Positions 22,911 to 31,357 of a stretch of 64,000 bases of DNA are shown here, piece after piece. The notes beneath the pieces were generated by a model, which saw only the letters and a list, made by a program, of their open reading frames with translations, was not told the DNA's origin and made no database searches. Positions within the stretch are counted from its first letter, which is position 1. Every line of letters starts with the position of its first letter. The position numbers and the translations under genes were made by a program. The stretch is from Cryobacterium frigoriphilum (lineage in GTDB: Bacteria; Actinomycetota; Actinomycetes; Actinomycetales; Microbacteriaceae), in assembly GCF_004403305.1 (NCBI RefSeq), contig NZ_SOHE01000013.1, forward strand, positions 124,001 through 188,000, given 5' to 3'.

Positions 22911-23701
22911 CACTCGCTCGGCAACGGCAGTGCCGCCGGGTTGACCACGGAGACGATTTCATCGAGCACCCGCCGGGTCATGACCTCTCCGACCCAGAGG
23001 TGCTTACCGCCCGCGACGGCGACAAAGTGAGTCTCTGGCACGACCGCGAAGCGTTCCCTGGCCGCGGCCGGTTTCAGGTAGTCGTCGTGCTCCGGGATGA
23101 TCGCCACGAGGCGGCGCGCGTTGCCCGCCCAGGCAGCCAGTTCGGCATCCGTCGCCCGGTGCAGCGGCGGCGACAGCAGGATCGCCCCGCGAATGGGGTG
23201 TTCGAGGCCGTACTTGATGGCCAGTTCGGTGCCGAACGACCAGCCGACGAGCCAGGGATTAGGTAGACCGCGCTGCGCGACGAAGGCCATTGCTGCGGCG
23301 ACGTCGGCTCGTTCGCCGACCCCGCCGTCGAAGTCGCCCTCGCTCGTGCCGCGCGGCGACGAGGTTCCGCGGGTATTGAACCGCAGCACGGCGAGATCGG
23401 CCAGGGCGGGCAGGCGCCCGGCGGCCTTGCGCAGAATGTGCGAGTCCATGAATCCCCCGGCCGTGGGCAGCGGATGCAGCGTCACGAGGGTCGCCACCGG
23501 CTCCCGGTCACGGGGGAGGGCAAGCTCGCCCACGAGGGTGAGGCCGTCACTCGTCTCGAGTTCGATGTGTTCGCGGATCGCGGGCAGCTCGATGCCACCC
23601 CGAATCTCGATCGGATCGCCGGCCGGGGTCGTGGCTGGCGTGGTCGTGGCTGGCGTGGTCGTGGCTGGCGCGGTCGTGTCGGGCTGGGTCGTGTCGCTCA
23701 T
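22895..23701 (-). CDS. Alpha/beta hydrolase (dienelactone hydrolase-like)
   Basis: It has 268 residues starting MSDTTQPDTTAPATT. An in-frame upstream extension exists but is poor coding sequence antisense to nothing conserved, and the ATG fits best. The N-terminal ~25 residues contain three copies of TTPAT from a 15-bp tandem repeat. The core has the nucleophile elbow GWSFGTELAI, an oxyanion region LVTLHPLPTAGG, and the late histidine in AVAGGKHLWVGE. This resembles KANL3/Tex30-type serine hydrolases with unknown substrate. The stop lies inside a pentamer repeat. Confidence 0.82.
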   Translation of the reverse strand: MSDTTQPDTTAPATTTPATTTPATTPAGDPIEIRGGIELPAIREHIELETSDGLTLVGELALPRDREPVATLVTLHPLPTAGGFMDSHILRKAAGRLPALADLAVLRFNTRGTSSPRGTSEGDFDGGVGERADVAAAMAFVAQRGLPNPWLVGWSFGTELAIKYGLEHPIRGAILLSPPLHRATDAELAAWAGNARRLVAIIPEHDDYLKPAAARERFAVVPETHFVAVAGGKHLWVGEVMTRRVLDEIVSVVNPAALPLPSEWTEPV

Positions 23702-23714
23702 GCGGAGTCCTTGC

Positions 23715-24008
23715 TCACTTGATGCGCCAGCAGTGGGTGTGCCAGTGCCGACGGTTGGACAGGTCTGCCGCATCACCGAGCACGCCGTCACCGCGCCAGG
23801 CGACCATGTGCGCGATGCCAGGGGCGATGTCAAGCCGGCAACCGGGGCACAGGTACGTCTTCGAGGACTGCACGGCGGGAATCGGCTGTACGTGCCAGAG
23901 GCCATCGCGGCGAACCTCGCTGCGGCGCCACCCGTCGAGCAGGTGGCTGAGGTCGCCGTCATCGTCGGGTTGCTGCTTGCGGCCCTTGGGTCGGTTGCTG
24001 CGCGCCAT
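23715..24008 (-). CDS. Small conserved Cys/His protein, function unknown
   Basis: It has 97 residues. A basic N-terminus (MARSNRPKGRKQQ) and an acidic patch are followed by YLCPGCRLDIAPGIAHMVAW and the ending NRRHWHTHCWRIK. CPGC plus the HWHTHC end could form one zinc site. Similar small proteins are common in actinobacteria, sometimes labelled ATP/GTP-binding without clear reason. It lies 13 bases upstream of the hydrolase on the same strand, so the two may be cotranscribed. Confidence 0.75.
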   Translation of the reverse strand: MARSNRPKGRKQQPDDDGDLSHLLDGWRRSEVRRDGLWHVQPIPAVQSSKTYLCPGCRLDIAPGIAHMVAWRGDGVLGDAADLSNRRHWHTHCWRIK

Positions 24009-24101
24009 TCATCCAGTCTACGGCGGGAGGGAGGGCTGGGACGACTCACGGGCGCTCACGTGCCGCCAGCGGCCTGACAGGCGGTCACCGCCGCCGTGCG
24101 C

Positions 24102-24186
24102 GTACCATTCGACGGTGTCGAGCCGCCCACGCGGCACTTTCGGGGCAAACAGTGCGGTTGCGGGCGCGAACTCCGTCGAATGGTAC
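24102..24186. repeat. Inverted repeat between two minus-strand genes
   Basis: GTACCATTCGACGG at 24102-24115 is matched by its exact reverse complement at 24173-24186, with a 57-base spacer. It lies directly beside the 14-bp tandem array downstream of the transglycosylase-like gene. It may be a terminator-like element or part of another dispersed family. No second copy was seen in the window. Confidence 0.6.
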
Positions 24187-24190
24187 CGGC

Positions 24191-24275
24191 CGAAGTGGCG
24201 AGTACGGAATGACGAGTACGGAGTGGCTAGTACGGAATCGCGAGTACGGAGCGGCTAGTGCGGAGGGGCTAGTAC
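24191..24275. repeat. 14-bp tandem array starting at a stop codon
   Basis: On the minus strand the unit is TAGCCnCTCCGTAC, present five to six times with small changes (TCG replacing TAG in alternate units). The first unit begins with the stop codon TAG of the transglycosylase-like gene, and each unit ends in TAC like its last Tyr codon. Confidence 0.8.
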
Positions 24276-24976
24276 CAGCCGGAGTTCTGGGACTTGGCCC
24301 AGGCGCCGCACGGGGAACCGTAACGGTCGGTGATGTACCCCAGGCCCCACTCGATCTGCGTGCCGGCGTTGGTCTCCCAGTCGGAGCCGGCGGAGCTCAT
24401 CTTCGAGCCGGGCAGGGACTGCGGGATGCCGTAGGCACCGCTCGACGAGTTCATCGCGGCGACATTCCAACCGGATTCCTTCTGCCAGAGCGACACGAGG
24501 CAGTTGTACTGTTCCTCGCCCCACCCGCGGGAGGCAATGGCGGTGTACGCGTAGGCCTTGGCCGAGCCGGGATCGGGCACGGCGGCGGGCGGGGCGGTGT
24601 AGACCTTCGGCTCGGCGGCATCCGCTTCGCTGTCGTCGCTCTGCTCGGGCACCGAAGCGACCACGACGGGCTCGGGTTCGGGCACGATCTCGGTGACCGC
24701 GAAGCCGTCACGCGTCACCGTGTTCGTGAAGCCACCGGCGATCGCCAGCGTCTGTGTGTTCTGCCCGTCAAACCGGTCAACGACCGTCGGAGCAATTTGA
24801 AAGTACGGTGAGGCCGTCGCACCCGAGTAGGGGTCAACGATCGTAACCAGCACGAAAGCGGATGCGGCGGTGAACGCAAAGAGTACCTGCGACGCCTTGG
24901 CCTTCGAGCGGGTTCTGCGGATTCGGGCCCCCCGGGGGGCCGTGCTGGACTCGATTACGCTCAAATGTCTACCCAC
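24269..24976 (-). CDS. Secreted lytic transglycosylase-like protein (SLT fold)
   Basis: It has 235 residues. One hydrophobic segment lies at about 29-48 (ASQVLFAFTAASAFVLVTIV), acting as signal anchor or signal peptide, followed by a Pro/Glu-rich linker (EIVPEPEPVVVASVPEQ). The C-terminal ~95 residues carry LVSLWQKESGWNVAAMN (catalytic Glu in KESGW), SGAYGIPQSLPG and a final NSGWY, matching the short actinobacterial SLT/resuscitation-type domain that cleaves peptidoglycan. The exact chain start is uncertain. The stop is the first unit of a tandem array. Confidence 0.88.
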   Translation of the reverse strand: MGRHLSVIESSTAPRGARIRRTRSKAKASQVLFAFTAASAFVLVTIVDPYSGATASPYFQIAPTVVDRFDGQNTQTLAIAGGFTNTVTRDGFAVTEIVPEPEPVVVASVPEQSDDSEADAAEPKVYTAPPAAVPDPGSAKAYAYTAIASRGWGEEQYNCLVSLWQKESGWNVAAMNSSSGAYGIPQSLPGSKMSSAGSDWETNAGTQIEWGLGYITDRYGSPCGAWAKSQNSGWY

Positions 24977-25041
24977 GATTACCCGACCCTAGCCGACTTT
25001 ATGACGATCACCTAGATAACGGCCAGATAACGGTCATCCAA

Positions 25042-25650
25042 TTAGCGCACCGCGAGCATGACGTCGATGACGCTGTCGAGCAGCGCATCAACCTGAGCCT
25101 CGCGATAACCTCCCCGTTCAGGGCGGAAAACCGCGGTACGCACCTCATCGACCGAGAGCGGACGCGCCTCCTGAAAGTATTTCTGCAACCGGTGCGCGAA
25201 TCGATCAACGTCGGTGCGTCGGTAGCCGACACTGAACACGCTGGTGCGAGCGAATCGGTGGCCGCGGTCGCGACGAAGGCGCCCGAGAATGATCTCGGCG
25301 GTGGCCTGCGCCTGTTCCATCCAGGCCTGCTCCCCCATGACTCGGGCCGCTGACTCCCGTTCGCGGGCGGCGAAGGCATCTTCCAGCCGTTCCAGCGCCG
25401 CATCGACCTGAGCCGGGGAATAGCCGCCCTTCTGCATGGCGAAGGCGGTGTGCCGAATGACGTCGGCCGTGAGGGGTGTGGCCTGGTCACGTGCTTGCTC
25501 CGGCGTGGCATCCGTACCGTCGTCCGGCGCGTCGTCAGAAGCGTCGTCAGAAGCGTCGTAGGCGCTGCGGGCGAGGGCGAGAAACTCCTCAACCTGCTCA
25601 CGGCTGTAGCCCAGGGACTTGTTGTCGGTGCGGGGAAACGTGGTGCTCAC
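25042..25650 (-). CDS. DivIVA-domain repeat protein
   Basis: It has 202 residues from a GTG (VSTTFPRTDNKSLGYSREQV) with GGGAGAG nine bases upstream; a longer frame to 25701 is also open. Four DivIVA-like motifs are visible: LGYSREQVEEFLALAR, GGYSPAQVDAALERLE, VGYRRTDVDRFAHRLQ and GGYREAQVDALLDSV. Between the first two is an Asp/Ala run (SDDASDDAPDD) from a short repeat. Family members in actinobacteria bear this short motif repeatedly and are linked to polar growth. The role is inferred. Confidence 0.82.
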   Translation of the reverse strand: MSTTFPRTDNKSLGYSREQVEEFLALARSAYDASDDASDDAPDDGTDATPEQARDQATPLTADVIRHTAFAMQKGGYSPAQVDAALERLEDAFAARERESAARVMGEQAWMEQAQATAEIILGRLRRDRGHRFARTSVFSVGYRRTDVDRFAHRLQKYFQEARPLSVDEVRTAVFRPERGGYREAQVDALLDSVIDVMLAVR

Positions 25651-25697
25651 GTGTTCATTCTCTCCCACCGGGCGGCGCCTGTCGAAACGACGGGTGG

Positions 25698-26732
25698 TCA
25701 CGCGAAAATCAGGTACAGCGTATAGGCCGCACCGGCCGACGGAAGAATGGAGTCGAGTCGATCGAGAAACCCGCCGTGTCCGGGCAACCAGGAGCTCATG
25801 TCCTTAATGCCCAAATCACGTTTGATCAGGGATTCAGCGAGGTCGCCGAAGGTGGCGCTGAGAAGGATGACGGCGCCGAAGATCAGGCCGAACCACCACG
25901 GCTGTTGCAGCATGAAGATCGCCAGGAACACGCCGGCAACCAGGACCACGGCTCCCGCACCAATAAAGCCTTCCCAGGTCTTTTTCGGGCTGATGCTCGG
26001 TGCCATCGGATGCTTTCCAAACGACAATCCGCTCGCATAGGCGCCGGTGTCGGCCGCGATCACGAGGCAGAGAAAAGCCAAAGTCCACCACTGGCCCCCG
26101 TCCTTTCCGACGAGAAGCACGGCGAAGCTGGCGAGGAAGACGACGTAAACCTGGATCAGGATGCCGGCCCGGATGTCACGGCCCAACTGGCGGCCACTGG
26201 TCCGGTGCTCCGGCCAGGCCAGCAACGCCAGCCGCCAGAACCCGATCAGGGCGATACCGCCGAGCGTGGCGAGCCACTGCCCCGTTGCTCCCCAATAGAA
26301 GGCCGCTGGTACGACCGCGCACGCCGAGATGATAACCGGGATCCGCGGCACGTTCAGACCCGCGTGGCGCAGCGCCTGGGCGAGTTCGAAGGCCGTGAAC
26401 CCGACGACGACGAGAGCGAAGATCAGAAAAAGCTCTTTGATGAAGATGAGACTGAAAAGCATCGTGAGCCCGAGCACGAGTCCGATGAGGATTGCCAGAA
26501 TCAGGTTGCGGCCGGTGCGGGCCTCGATACGCTCGCTGGTCGCATCAAGGTGCGCTCGGGTGGCCTGAACCTGCCGCTCGAAGTCTGCCTTTGACGCGTG
26601 AACCTGCCGCTCGAAGTCGGTGCGGGTCGCGTTGACCTGTGCCCGGAACTCGGCGCGGCTGACACCGTGACCGCGCTTGGGGGGCGGGGTGGGGGCATCC
26701 GGTTGCGAGGATCCGGGCTCGGGCATGGTCAT
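25698..26732 (-). CDS. cdsA: Phosphatidate cytidylyltransferase CdsA
   Basis: Makes CDP-diacylglycerol from phosphatidate and CTP in the membrane. It has 344 residues, longer than the usual ~270-300. After a Pro-rich start, residues ~24-70 are three 11-residue units (VNATRTDFERQ, VHASKADFERQ, VQATRAHLDAT), a predicted cytoplasmic coiled coil encoded by ~33-bp repeats. About eight membrane segments follow, with ISPKKTWEGFIGAG and the signature DLGIKDMSSWLPGHGG..DRLDS. It is last in rpsB-tsf-pyrH-frr-cdsA. Confidence 0.93.
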   Translation of the reverse strand: MTMPEPGSSQPDAPTPPPKRGHGVSRAEFRAQVNATRTDFERQVHASKADFERQVQATRAHLDATSERIEARTGRNLILAILIGLVLGLTMLFSLIFIKELFLIFALVVVGFTAFELAQALRHAGLNVPRIPVIISACAVVPAAFYWGATGQWLATLGGIALIGFWRLALLAWPEHRTSGRQLGRDIRAGILIQVYVVFLASFAVLLVGKDGGQWWTLAFLCLVIAADTGAYASGLSFGKHPMAPSISPKKTWEGFIGAGAVVLVAGVFLAIFMLQQPWWFGLIFGAVILLSATFGDLAESLIKRDLGIKDMSSWLPGHGGFLDRLDSILPSAGAAYTLYLIFA

Positions 26733-26744
26733 TGTCGTACTCCC

Positions 26745-27299
26745 CTAGATCTCGAGGAGCTCCGCTTCCTTGCGCTTGAGGGCGTCGTCGATGGCGTCGA
26801 CGTGGGTCTTGGTGATCGACTCGAGTTCTTTCTCGGCCCGGGTGACCTCGTCGTCGCCGACCTCGCTCTTCAGGGCGTCGAGGTCGTCTTTCGCCTTGCG
26901 GCGGATGTTGCGCACCGAAATCTTGGCGTCTTCACCCTTCGTCTTGACGATCTTGACGAATTCCTTACGGCGATCCGTCGTGAGTTCGGGCAGCGAGGCG
27001 CGGATGACAACGCCGTCGTTACCGAGGTTAGCTCCGAGATTCGGGGTGTCGCGGATGGCCTGCTCGATGTCGCGCATCGCGCCCTTGTCGTAGGGCGTGA
27101 TGAGCAGCGTGCGCGCCTCCTGGTTTTGCAGGGAGGCGAGCTGTTCGAGCGGCGTCGGGGTGCCGTAGTAACTGACGAGAATCTTGGCGAACATCTGCGG
27201 GTTCGCACGTCCCGTGCGGACCGTTCCGAAATCGTCTTTGGCGGCCTCAAGGGCCTTGTGCATGCGCGCGGTGGCGTCGGACAGAACATCCGCAATCAC
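26745..27299 (-). CDS. frr: Ribosome recycling factor
   Basis: Splits post-termination ribosomes with EF-G. It has 184 residues, the normal length, including the typical [19 protein letters not shown] and [14 protein letters not shown]. It lies 12 bases upstream of cdsA and 31 bases downstream of pyrH, in the standard actinobacterial order. Confidence 0.97.
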   Translation of the reverse strand: MIADVLSDATARMHKALEAAKDDFGTVRTGRANPQMFAKILVSYYGTPTPLEQLASLQNQEARTLLITPYDKGAMRDIEQAIRDTPNLGANLGNDGVVIRASLPELTTDRRKEFVKIVKTKGEDAKISVRNIRRKAKDDLDALKSEVGDDEVTRAEKELESITKTHVDAIDDALKRKEAELLEI

Positions 27300-27330
27300 G
27301 GTGACTCCTTCTTCGGTGGCTGGAACAAGC

Positions 27331-28047
27331 TTAGTTGGAGACCCGGGTGCCCAGATCCTTGCCGAGGATCGCGTCGGTCACATTGCCCTCGGGGGCCATG
27401 CCGAAGACCTGCATCGGCATGCTGTTGTCCATGCAGAGGCTGAACGCGGTCGAGTCGACGACCTTCAGGCCGCGCTGCAGGGCGTCACGGTAGGTCAGGT
27501 GGTGGATCTTCTGGGCGTCGGGGTTCGTGTTGGGGTCGTCGGAATAGACGCCGTCCACGCCGTTCTTGGCCACGAGCACGACGTCTGCGTCGATTTCGAG
27601 GGCGCGCTGGGCGGCGACCGTGTCGGTGGAGAAGTATGGGAGGCCTGCTCCGGCACCGAAGATGACGACGCGACCCTTCTCCAGGTGGCGCTCGGCGCGC
27701 CGCGGAATGTAGGGCTCAGCGACCTGGGTCATGGCGATCGCGGACTGCACGCGGGTCTCAGCACCGGCCTGCTCCAGAAAGTCCTGCAGGGCGAGGGCGT
27801 TCATGACGGTGCCCAGCATGCCCATGTAGTCGGCACGGCCACGGTCCATGCCGCGCTGGGACAGCTCGGCACCACGGAAGAAGTTGCCGCCGCCGACGAC
27901 AATGGCGACCTCGACCTGCTTGGCGCCCTCGGCGATTTCGCGGGCCAGGGAGCTGACCACGTCGGGGTTGACGCCCACGCTGCCGCCACCGAATGCTTCG
28001 CCGGAAAGTTTGAGGAGGACCCTGCGCTTCTTGCCCGAGTTATTCAT
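27331..28047 (-). CDS. pyrH: UMP kinase PyrH
   Basis: Phosphorylates UMP to UDP. It has 238 residues starting [20 protein letters not shown]; the frame continues upstream into a hairpin, so the internal ATG was chosen. Amino-acid-kinase motifs include [39 protein letters not shown] and [14 protein letters not shown] strong terminator hairpin lies 67 bases upstream, so pyrH-frr-cdsA probably has its own promoter. Confidence 0.97.
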   Translation of the reverse strand: MNNSGKKRRVLLKLSGEAFGGGSVGVNPDVVSSLAREIAEGAKQVEVAIVVGGGNFFRGAELSQRGMDRGRADYMGMLGTVMNALALQDFLEQAGAETRVQSAIAMTQVAEPYIPRRAERHLEKGRVVIFGAGAGLPYFSTDTVAAQRALEIDADVVLVAKNGVDGVYSDDPNTNPDAQKIHHLTYRDALQRGLKVVDSTAFSLCMDNSMPMQVFGMAPEGNVTDAILGKDLGTRVSN

Positions 28048-28113
28048 GTGCGTGGGACGCCTTCCGTAGTGACTTGTTTCAAAACTACCCGGTCGATCCG
28101 GGCCACGCGCGCA

Positions 28114-28148
28114 GGAAGGCCGGGCCGCTTTCGCGGGCCCGGCCTTCC
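28114..28148. terminator. Hairpin terminator between tsf and pyrH
   Basis: A 13-bp perfect stem (GGAAGGCCGGGCC with GGCCCGGCCTTCC) encloses a 9-base loop. It is downstream of tsf on the minus strand and separates rpsB-tsf from pyrH-frr-cdsA. Confidence 0.85.
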
Positions 28149-28227
28149 CCACGGTGATGTGTGCCGTTAGGTACTGCTCACCGTTCGGTGTTCAACTACC
28201 GACGTTCGGCCTTCATCTTGCGATGAG

Positions 28228-29055
28228 TTACGCGCCGACCTTGAAACGGGCGAAGCCCGACACGGTCAGTTTGGCGTCGGCAAGAACCTTGCTGACGGAG
28301 ACCTTGTTGTCCTTGGCGTAGTCCTGCTCGAGCAGGGCGACCTGCTTGAAGTAGGCCTTGACGCGACCCTCCACGATCTTGGGCAGTGCCGCTTCCGGCT
28401 TGCCCTCGTTCTTGGAGATTTCGGTCACGATCTTGCGCTCGGTCTCCACTGCCTCGGCGGGCACATCGTCAGCCGCGAGGTACTCGGGGTTGGCGAAGGA
28501 GATGTGCTGGGCCACGCTGCGCGCGGTCTCAGCGTCAGCACCGGCGTAGCCGAGAACAACGCCGACCTGCGGGGGCAGGTCCTTGCTGGTCTTGTGCAGG
28601 TAGATCGAGAACGACTCACCGGTCACGGCAACGACGCGACGCAGCTCGAACTTCTCGCCGATGATGGCGGCTTCGCCGTCGATGAGGTCGGCTACGGTCT
28701 GGGTTCCGGCCGTGGCGGCCAGTCCCTCATCGACCGTGGTCGCTCCGGCTGCTGCGATCGCGTCGAGAACCTTGTCGGCGAGAACGACGAACTTGTCACC
28801 CTTGGCGACGAAGTCGGTCTCGCAGGCGAGCTCGATCATGAACGCGGTGGTGCCGATTTCCTTGGCGGCGACGAGGCCCTCCGAGGTGGAACGGTCAGCG
28901 CGCTTGGCGTTGCCCTTGGCTCCCTTGAGACGCAGGATCTCAATGGCCTTGTCCATGTCGCCGTCGGCCTCAACCAATGCGTTCTTGGTGTCGACCATTC
29001 CGGTGCCGAGGTTTTCGCGCAGGGCTTTGACGTCTGCGAGTGTGAAGTTTGCCAT
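28228..29055 (-). CDS. tsf: Elongation factor Ts
   Basis: Nucleotide exchange factor for EF-Tu. It has 275 residues starting MANFTLADVKALRENLGTGM; the N-terminal UBA-like part contains TGMVDTKNALVEADGD and the core has ELACETDFVAKGDKF. It lies nine bases after rpsB on the same strand. The annotated start is supported by an upstream purine-rich GGGATCCAGG and by family alignment. Confidence 0.97.
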   Translation of the reverse strand: MANFTLADVKALRENLGTGMVDTKNALVEADGDMDKAIEILRLKGAKGNAKRADRSTSEGLVAAKEIGTTAFMIELACETDFVAKGDKFVVLADKVLDAIAAAGATTVDEGLAATAGTQTVADLIDGEAAIIGEKFELRRVVAVTGESFSIYLHKTSKDLPPQVGVVLGYAGADAETARSVAQHISFANPEYLAADDVPAEAVETERKIVTEISKNEGKPEAALPKIVEGRVKAYFKQVALLEQDYAKDNKVSVSKVLADAKLTVSGFARFKVGA

Positions 29056-29065
29056 ACCTGGATCC

Positions 29066-30016
29066 CTACTTGGTTTCTTCAGCGGCAGCGACGTCGGCCT
29101 CAGCAACGACGGCGGCAGCGTACGCGGCGGCGACATCGGTGTTGGGAACGGCGTCAGCGATCGTGACGTCGGCTACGGGCTCGACGACAGTCTCTGCCGC
29201 GGGCTCGACGACGGGCTCTGCAACAACGGCGGCTTCTTCGACGGCCGGCGCGGTGGCCTCGTCGGAGCCCTTGAGCAGTTCGGCTTCCCACGCGGCGAGG
29301 GGCTCAACTTCGGCCTCCGGCTTGGCGTGGCGCTGGATCAGGCCCTCGGCTGCGGCGTCCGCGATGATGCGGGTCAACAGGCCCACGGAACGGATGGCGT
29401 CGTCGTTGCCCGGGATCGGGTACTGAACGTCATCGGGGTCGCAGTTGGTGTCGAGGATCGCGATGACGGGGATGCCAAGCTTCTTGGCCTCGTCGATTGC
29501 GAGGTGCTCCTTGTTGGTGTCGACGACCCACAGGGCAGACGGGGTCTTCGTCAGGTTGCGGATTCCGCCGAGGCTCTTGTGCAGCTTGACGAGCTCGCGC
29601 TTCTTGATGAGCATTTCCTTCTTCGTGAAACCGCTCTTCGCGGTGTCCTCGAAGTCGAGCTCTTCGAGCTCTTTCATGCGGGCCAGACGCTTGGACACGG
29701 TCTGGAAGTTGGTGAGCAGTCCACCGAGCCAGCGCTGGTTCACGTAGGGCTGGCCCACGCGCGTCGCCTGCTCCGAGATGGATTCCTGGGCCTGCTTCTT
29801 GGTACCGACGAAGAGAATGGTGCCGCCGTGGGCAACCGTCTCCTTGACGAAGTCATAGGCCTTGTCAACGAACCCGAGCGACTGCTGCAGGTCGATGATG
29901 TAGATGCCGGAACGCTCGGTGAAGATGAAACGCTTCATCTTCGGGTTCCAACGGCGGGTCTGGTGCCCGAAGTGCACGCCGCTGTCGAGCAGCTGGCGAA
30001 TGGTAACGACGGCCAT
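29066..30016 (-). CDS. rpsB: Ribosomal protein S2
   Basis: It has 316 residues starting [20 protein letters not shown], the family opening, behind AAGGAGAACGG. The S2 core ends near residue 235 ([15 protein letters not shown]). The remaining ~75 residues are an Ala/Glu/Val-rich acidic extension with imperfect repeats ([16 protein letters not shown]), common in actinobacteria but long here. It is first in the rpsB-tsf operon. Confidence 0.97.
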   Translation of the reverse strand: MAVVTIRQLLDSGVHFGHQTRRWNPKMKRFIFTERSGIYIIDLQQSLGFVDKAYDFVKETVAHGGTILFVGTKKQAQESISEQATRVGQPYVNQRWLGGLLTNFQTVSKRLARMKELEELDFEDTAKSGFTKKEMLIKKRELVKLHKSLGGIRNLTKTPSALWVVDTNKEHLAIDEAKKLGIPVIAILDTNCDPDDVQYPIPGNDDAIRSVGLLTRIIADAAAEGLIQRHAKPEAEVEPLAAWEAELLKGSDEATAPAVEEAAVVAEPVVEPAAETVVEPVADVTIADAVPNTDVAAAYAAAVVAEADVAAAEETK

Positions 30017-30376
30017 GAGCCGTTCTCCTTGTCCGGCGCGGCTGCGGGCAGCTGGGCGCCAATCGGTTTCTGCGATGATCGGATGATCATCACTCCTGGT
30101 GCCCGGCACACGTCCGCCCCTGTTTCTCACGGGGATTTCCGAGGACTGTAACTTTCGGAAAACCACGAGGAGACGAGGACCGATTGGACGTGGAGGCCAA
30201 ATGGGCACGCGTAGTCAGCGCACAAAGCGCTGCTCTGAGTAGAGTACCACTTCGCCGGCGTAGGGTTGCGCACGAGAAGCCCCTGGGTATCCCTCCACAG
30301 GGCGACAGCTTCCCGGAGTGTGCTCGAATCGAGGATCGGTCGGCCACGCGGCCTCGGCACGGTTCAGGATGGTCGC
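30017..30376. other. 360-bp divergent region between rpsB and M23 peptidase
   Basis: It holds the rpsB leader and promoter on the minus strand and the promoter of the peptidase on the plus strand. There is no convincing gene. The part next to rpsB (about 30017-30130) is likely the S2 leader, but no S2-binding structure could be defined by eye. No tandem repeat or inverted element like those elsewhere is present. Confidence 0.5.
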
Positions 30377-31357
30377 ATGAACTGGCCTCACTCAGCCCTC
30401 ACAGCGCGCCGCACCGCACGCCGCACCGCGCGCCGCACAGCGTGTCTTACGTCGCTGCTGCTCGTGTGGCCGATCGCGATCGCGAGCGCGGCGGCCGTGC
30501 CTGCGGCAGCGTGGGACTGGCCCCTCGCCGGCGCACCGCCGATCTCAGCGCCCTACCTGGCCCCGGCCACCCCCTACGCGGCTGGTCATCGCGGACTGGA
30601 TTTCGAGGCTCACGAGAACGACCCCGTGCTGGCGCCCGCCGCTGGCGTGGTCGTGTTCGTCGGAGTGGTCGTGGATCGACCGGTCGTCGCCCTGAGGCAC
30701 GACGGCGATCTGATCTCGAGTTTCGAACCGGTGCTGGCTTCGGTCGTCGTCGGTGACCGGGTGGCCGCCGGGCAGTGGATCGGGCGGGTCGCGACCGGCG
30801 GACACTGCGGCGGATGCCTGCACTTCGGCGTGCGCCTGCGCGGCGAGTACGTGTCGCCACTGCTGCTGCTGGGCGGGATTCCCCGCGCGGTGCTGCTGCC
30901 CGTGCCCGACTCCCGGCCACTCTCCCGCGGCCCGTTGAGTATTTCGGCTAGGCGCGCGGGTGGGCCAGCCGGTAGCTCTGCTGCAGTCGTTCCGCGGAGA
31001 CATGGGTGTAGATCTGGGTGGTGCCGAGGCTCACGTGGCCGAGCAGTTCCTGCACGGCACGCAGATCGGCGCCCCCGTCGAGCAGGTGGGTCGCGGCCGT
31101 ATGGCGCAGGGCGTGCGGACCAGACGGGCCGGAACCCGGGACATCGCTCAGCAGCCCGGCCACGAGACGGTAAACCGCGCGCACGCCCAAGCGCTGTCCG
31201 CGCGTGCCGAGGAACAGCGCGGTGGGCGGGCCGGGCGGATGGGCACTCGCGGGCGGAGTGGCGAGCAACGGCCTGGCACCCCGCAGGTAGTCGACGATGG
31301 CCGTTCTGGCGGGCACCCCGAACGGTACGACGCGTTCCTTGGCCCCCTTGCCGGTGA
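30377..31357 (+). CDS. Secreted M23 (LytM-type) peptidase, 3' end uncertain
   Basis: It starts MNWPHSALTARRTARRTARR, a basic n-region made of a slipped 12-bp repeat, followed by the signal core CLTSLLLVWPIAIASAAAVP. The mature domain begins WDWPLAGAPPISAPY and carries the M23 zinc motif HRGLDFEAHEND and the actinobacterial second motif GGHCGGCLHFGVRLRG. The domain is complete by about 30915. In frame, translation continues ~410 bases antisense to xerC to 31357. One base out of frame a TAG occurs at 30947-30949, so the natural end may be there after a frameshift. It probably cleaves peptidoglycan cross-links or activates amidases. Confidence 0.8.
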   Translation: MNWPHSALTARRTARRTARRTACLTSLLLVWPIAIASAAAVPAAAWDWPLAGAPPISAPYLAPATPYAAGHRGLDFEAHENDPVLAPAAGVVVFVGVVVDRPVVALRHDGDLISSFEPVLASVVVGDRVAAGQWIGRVATGGHCGGCLHFGVRLRGEYVSPLLLLGGIPRAVLLPVPDSRPLSRGPLSISARRAGGPAGSSAAVVPRRHGCRSGWCRGSRGRAVPARHADRRPRRAGGSRPYGAGRADQTGRNPGHRSAARPRDGKPRARPSAVRACRGTARWAGRADGHSRAEWRATAWHPAGSRRWPFWRAPRTVRRVPWPPCR

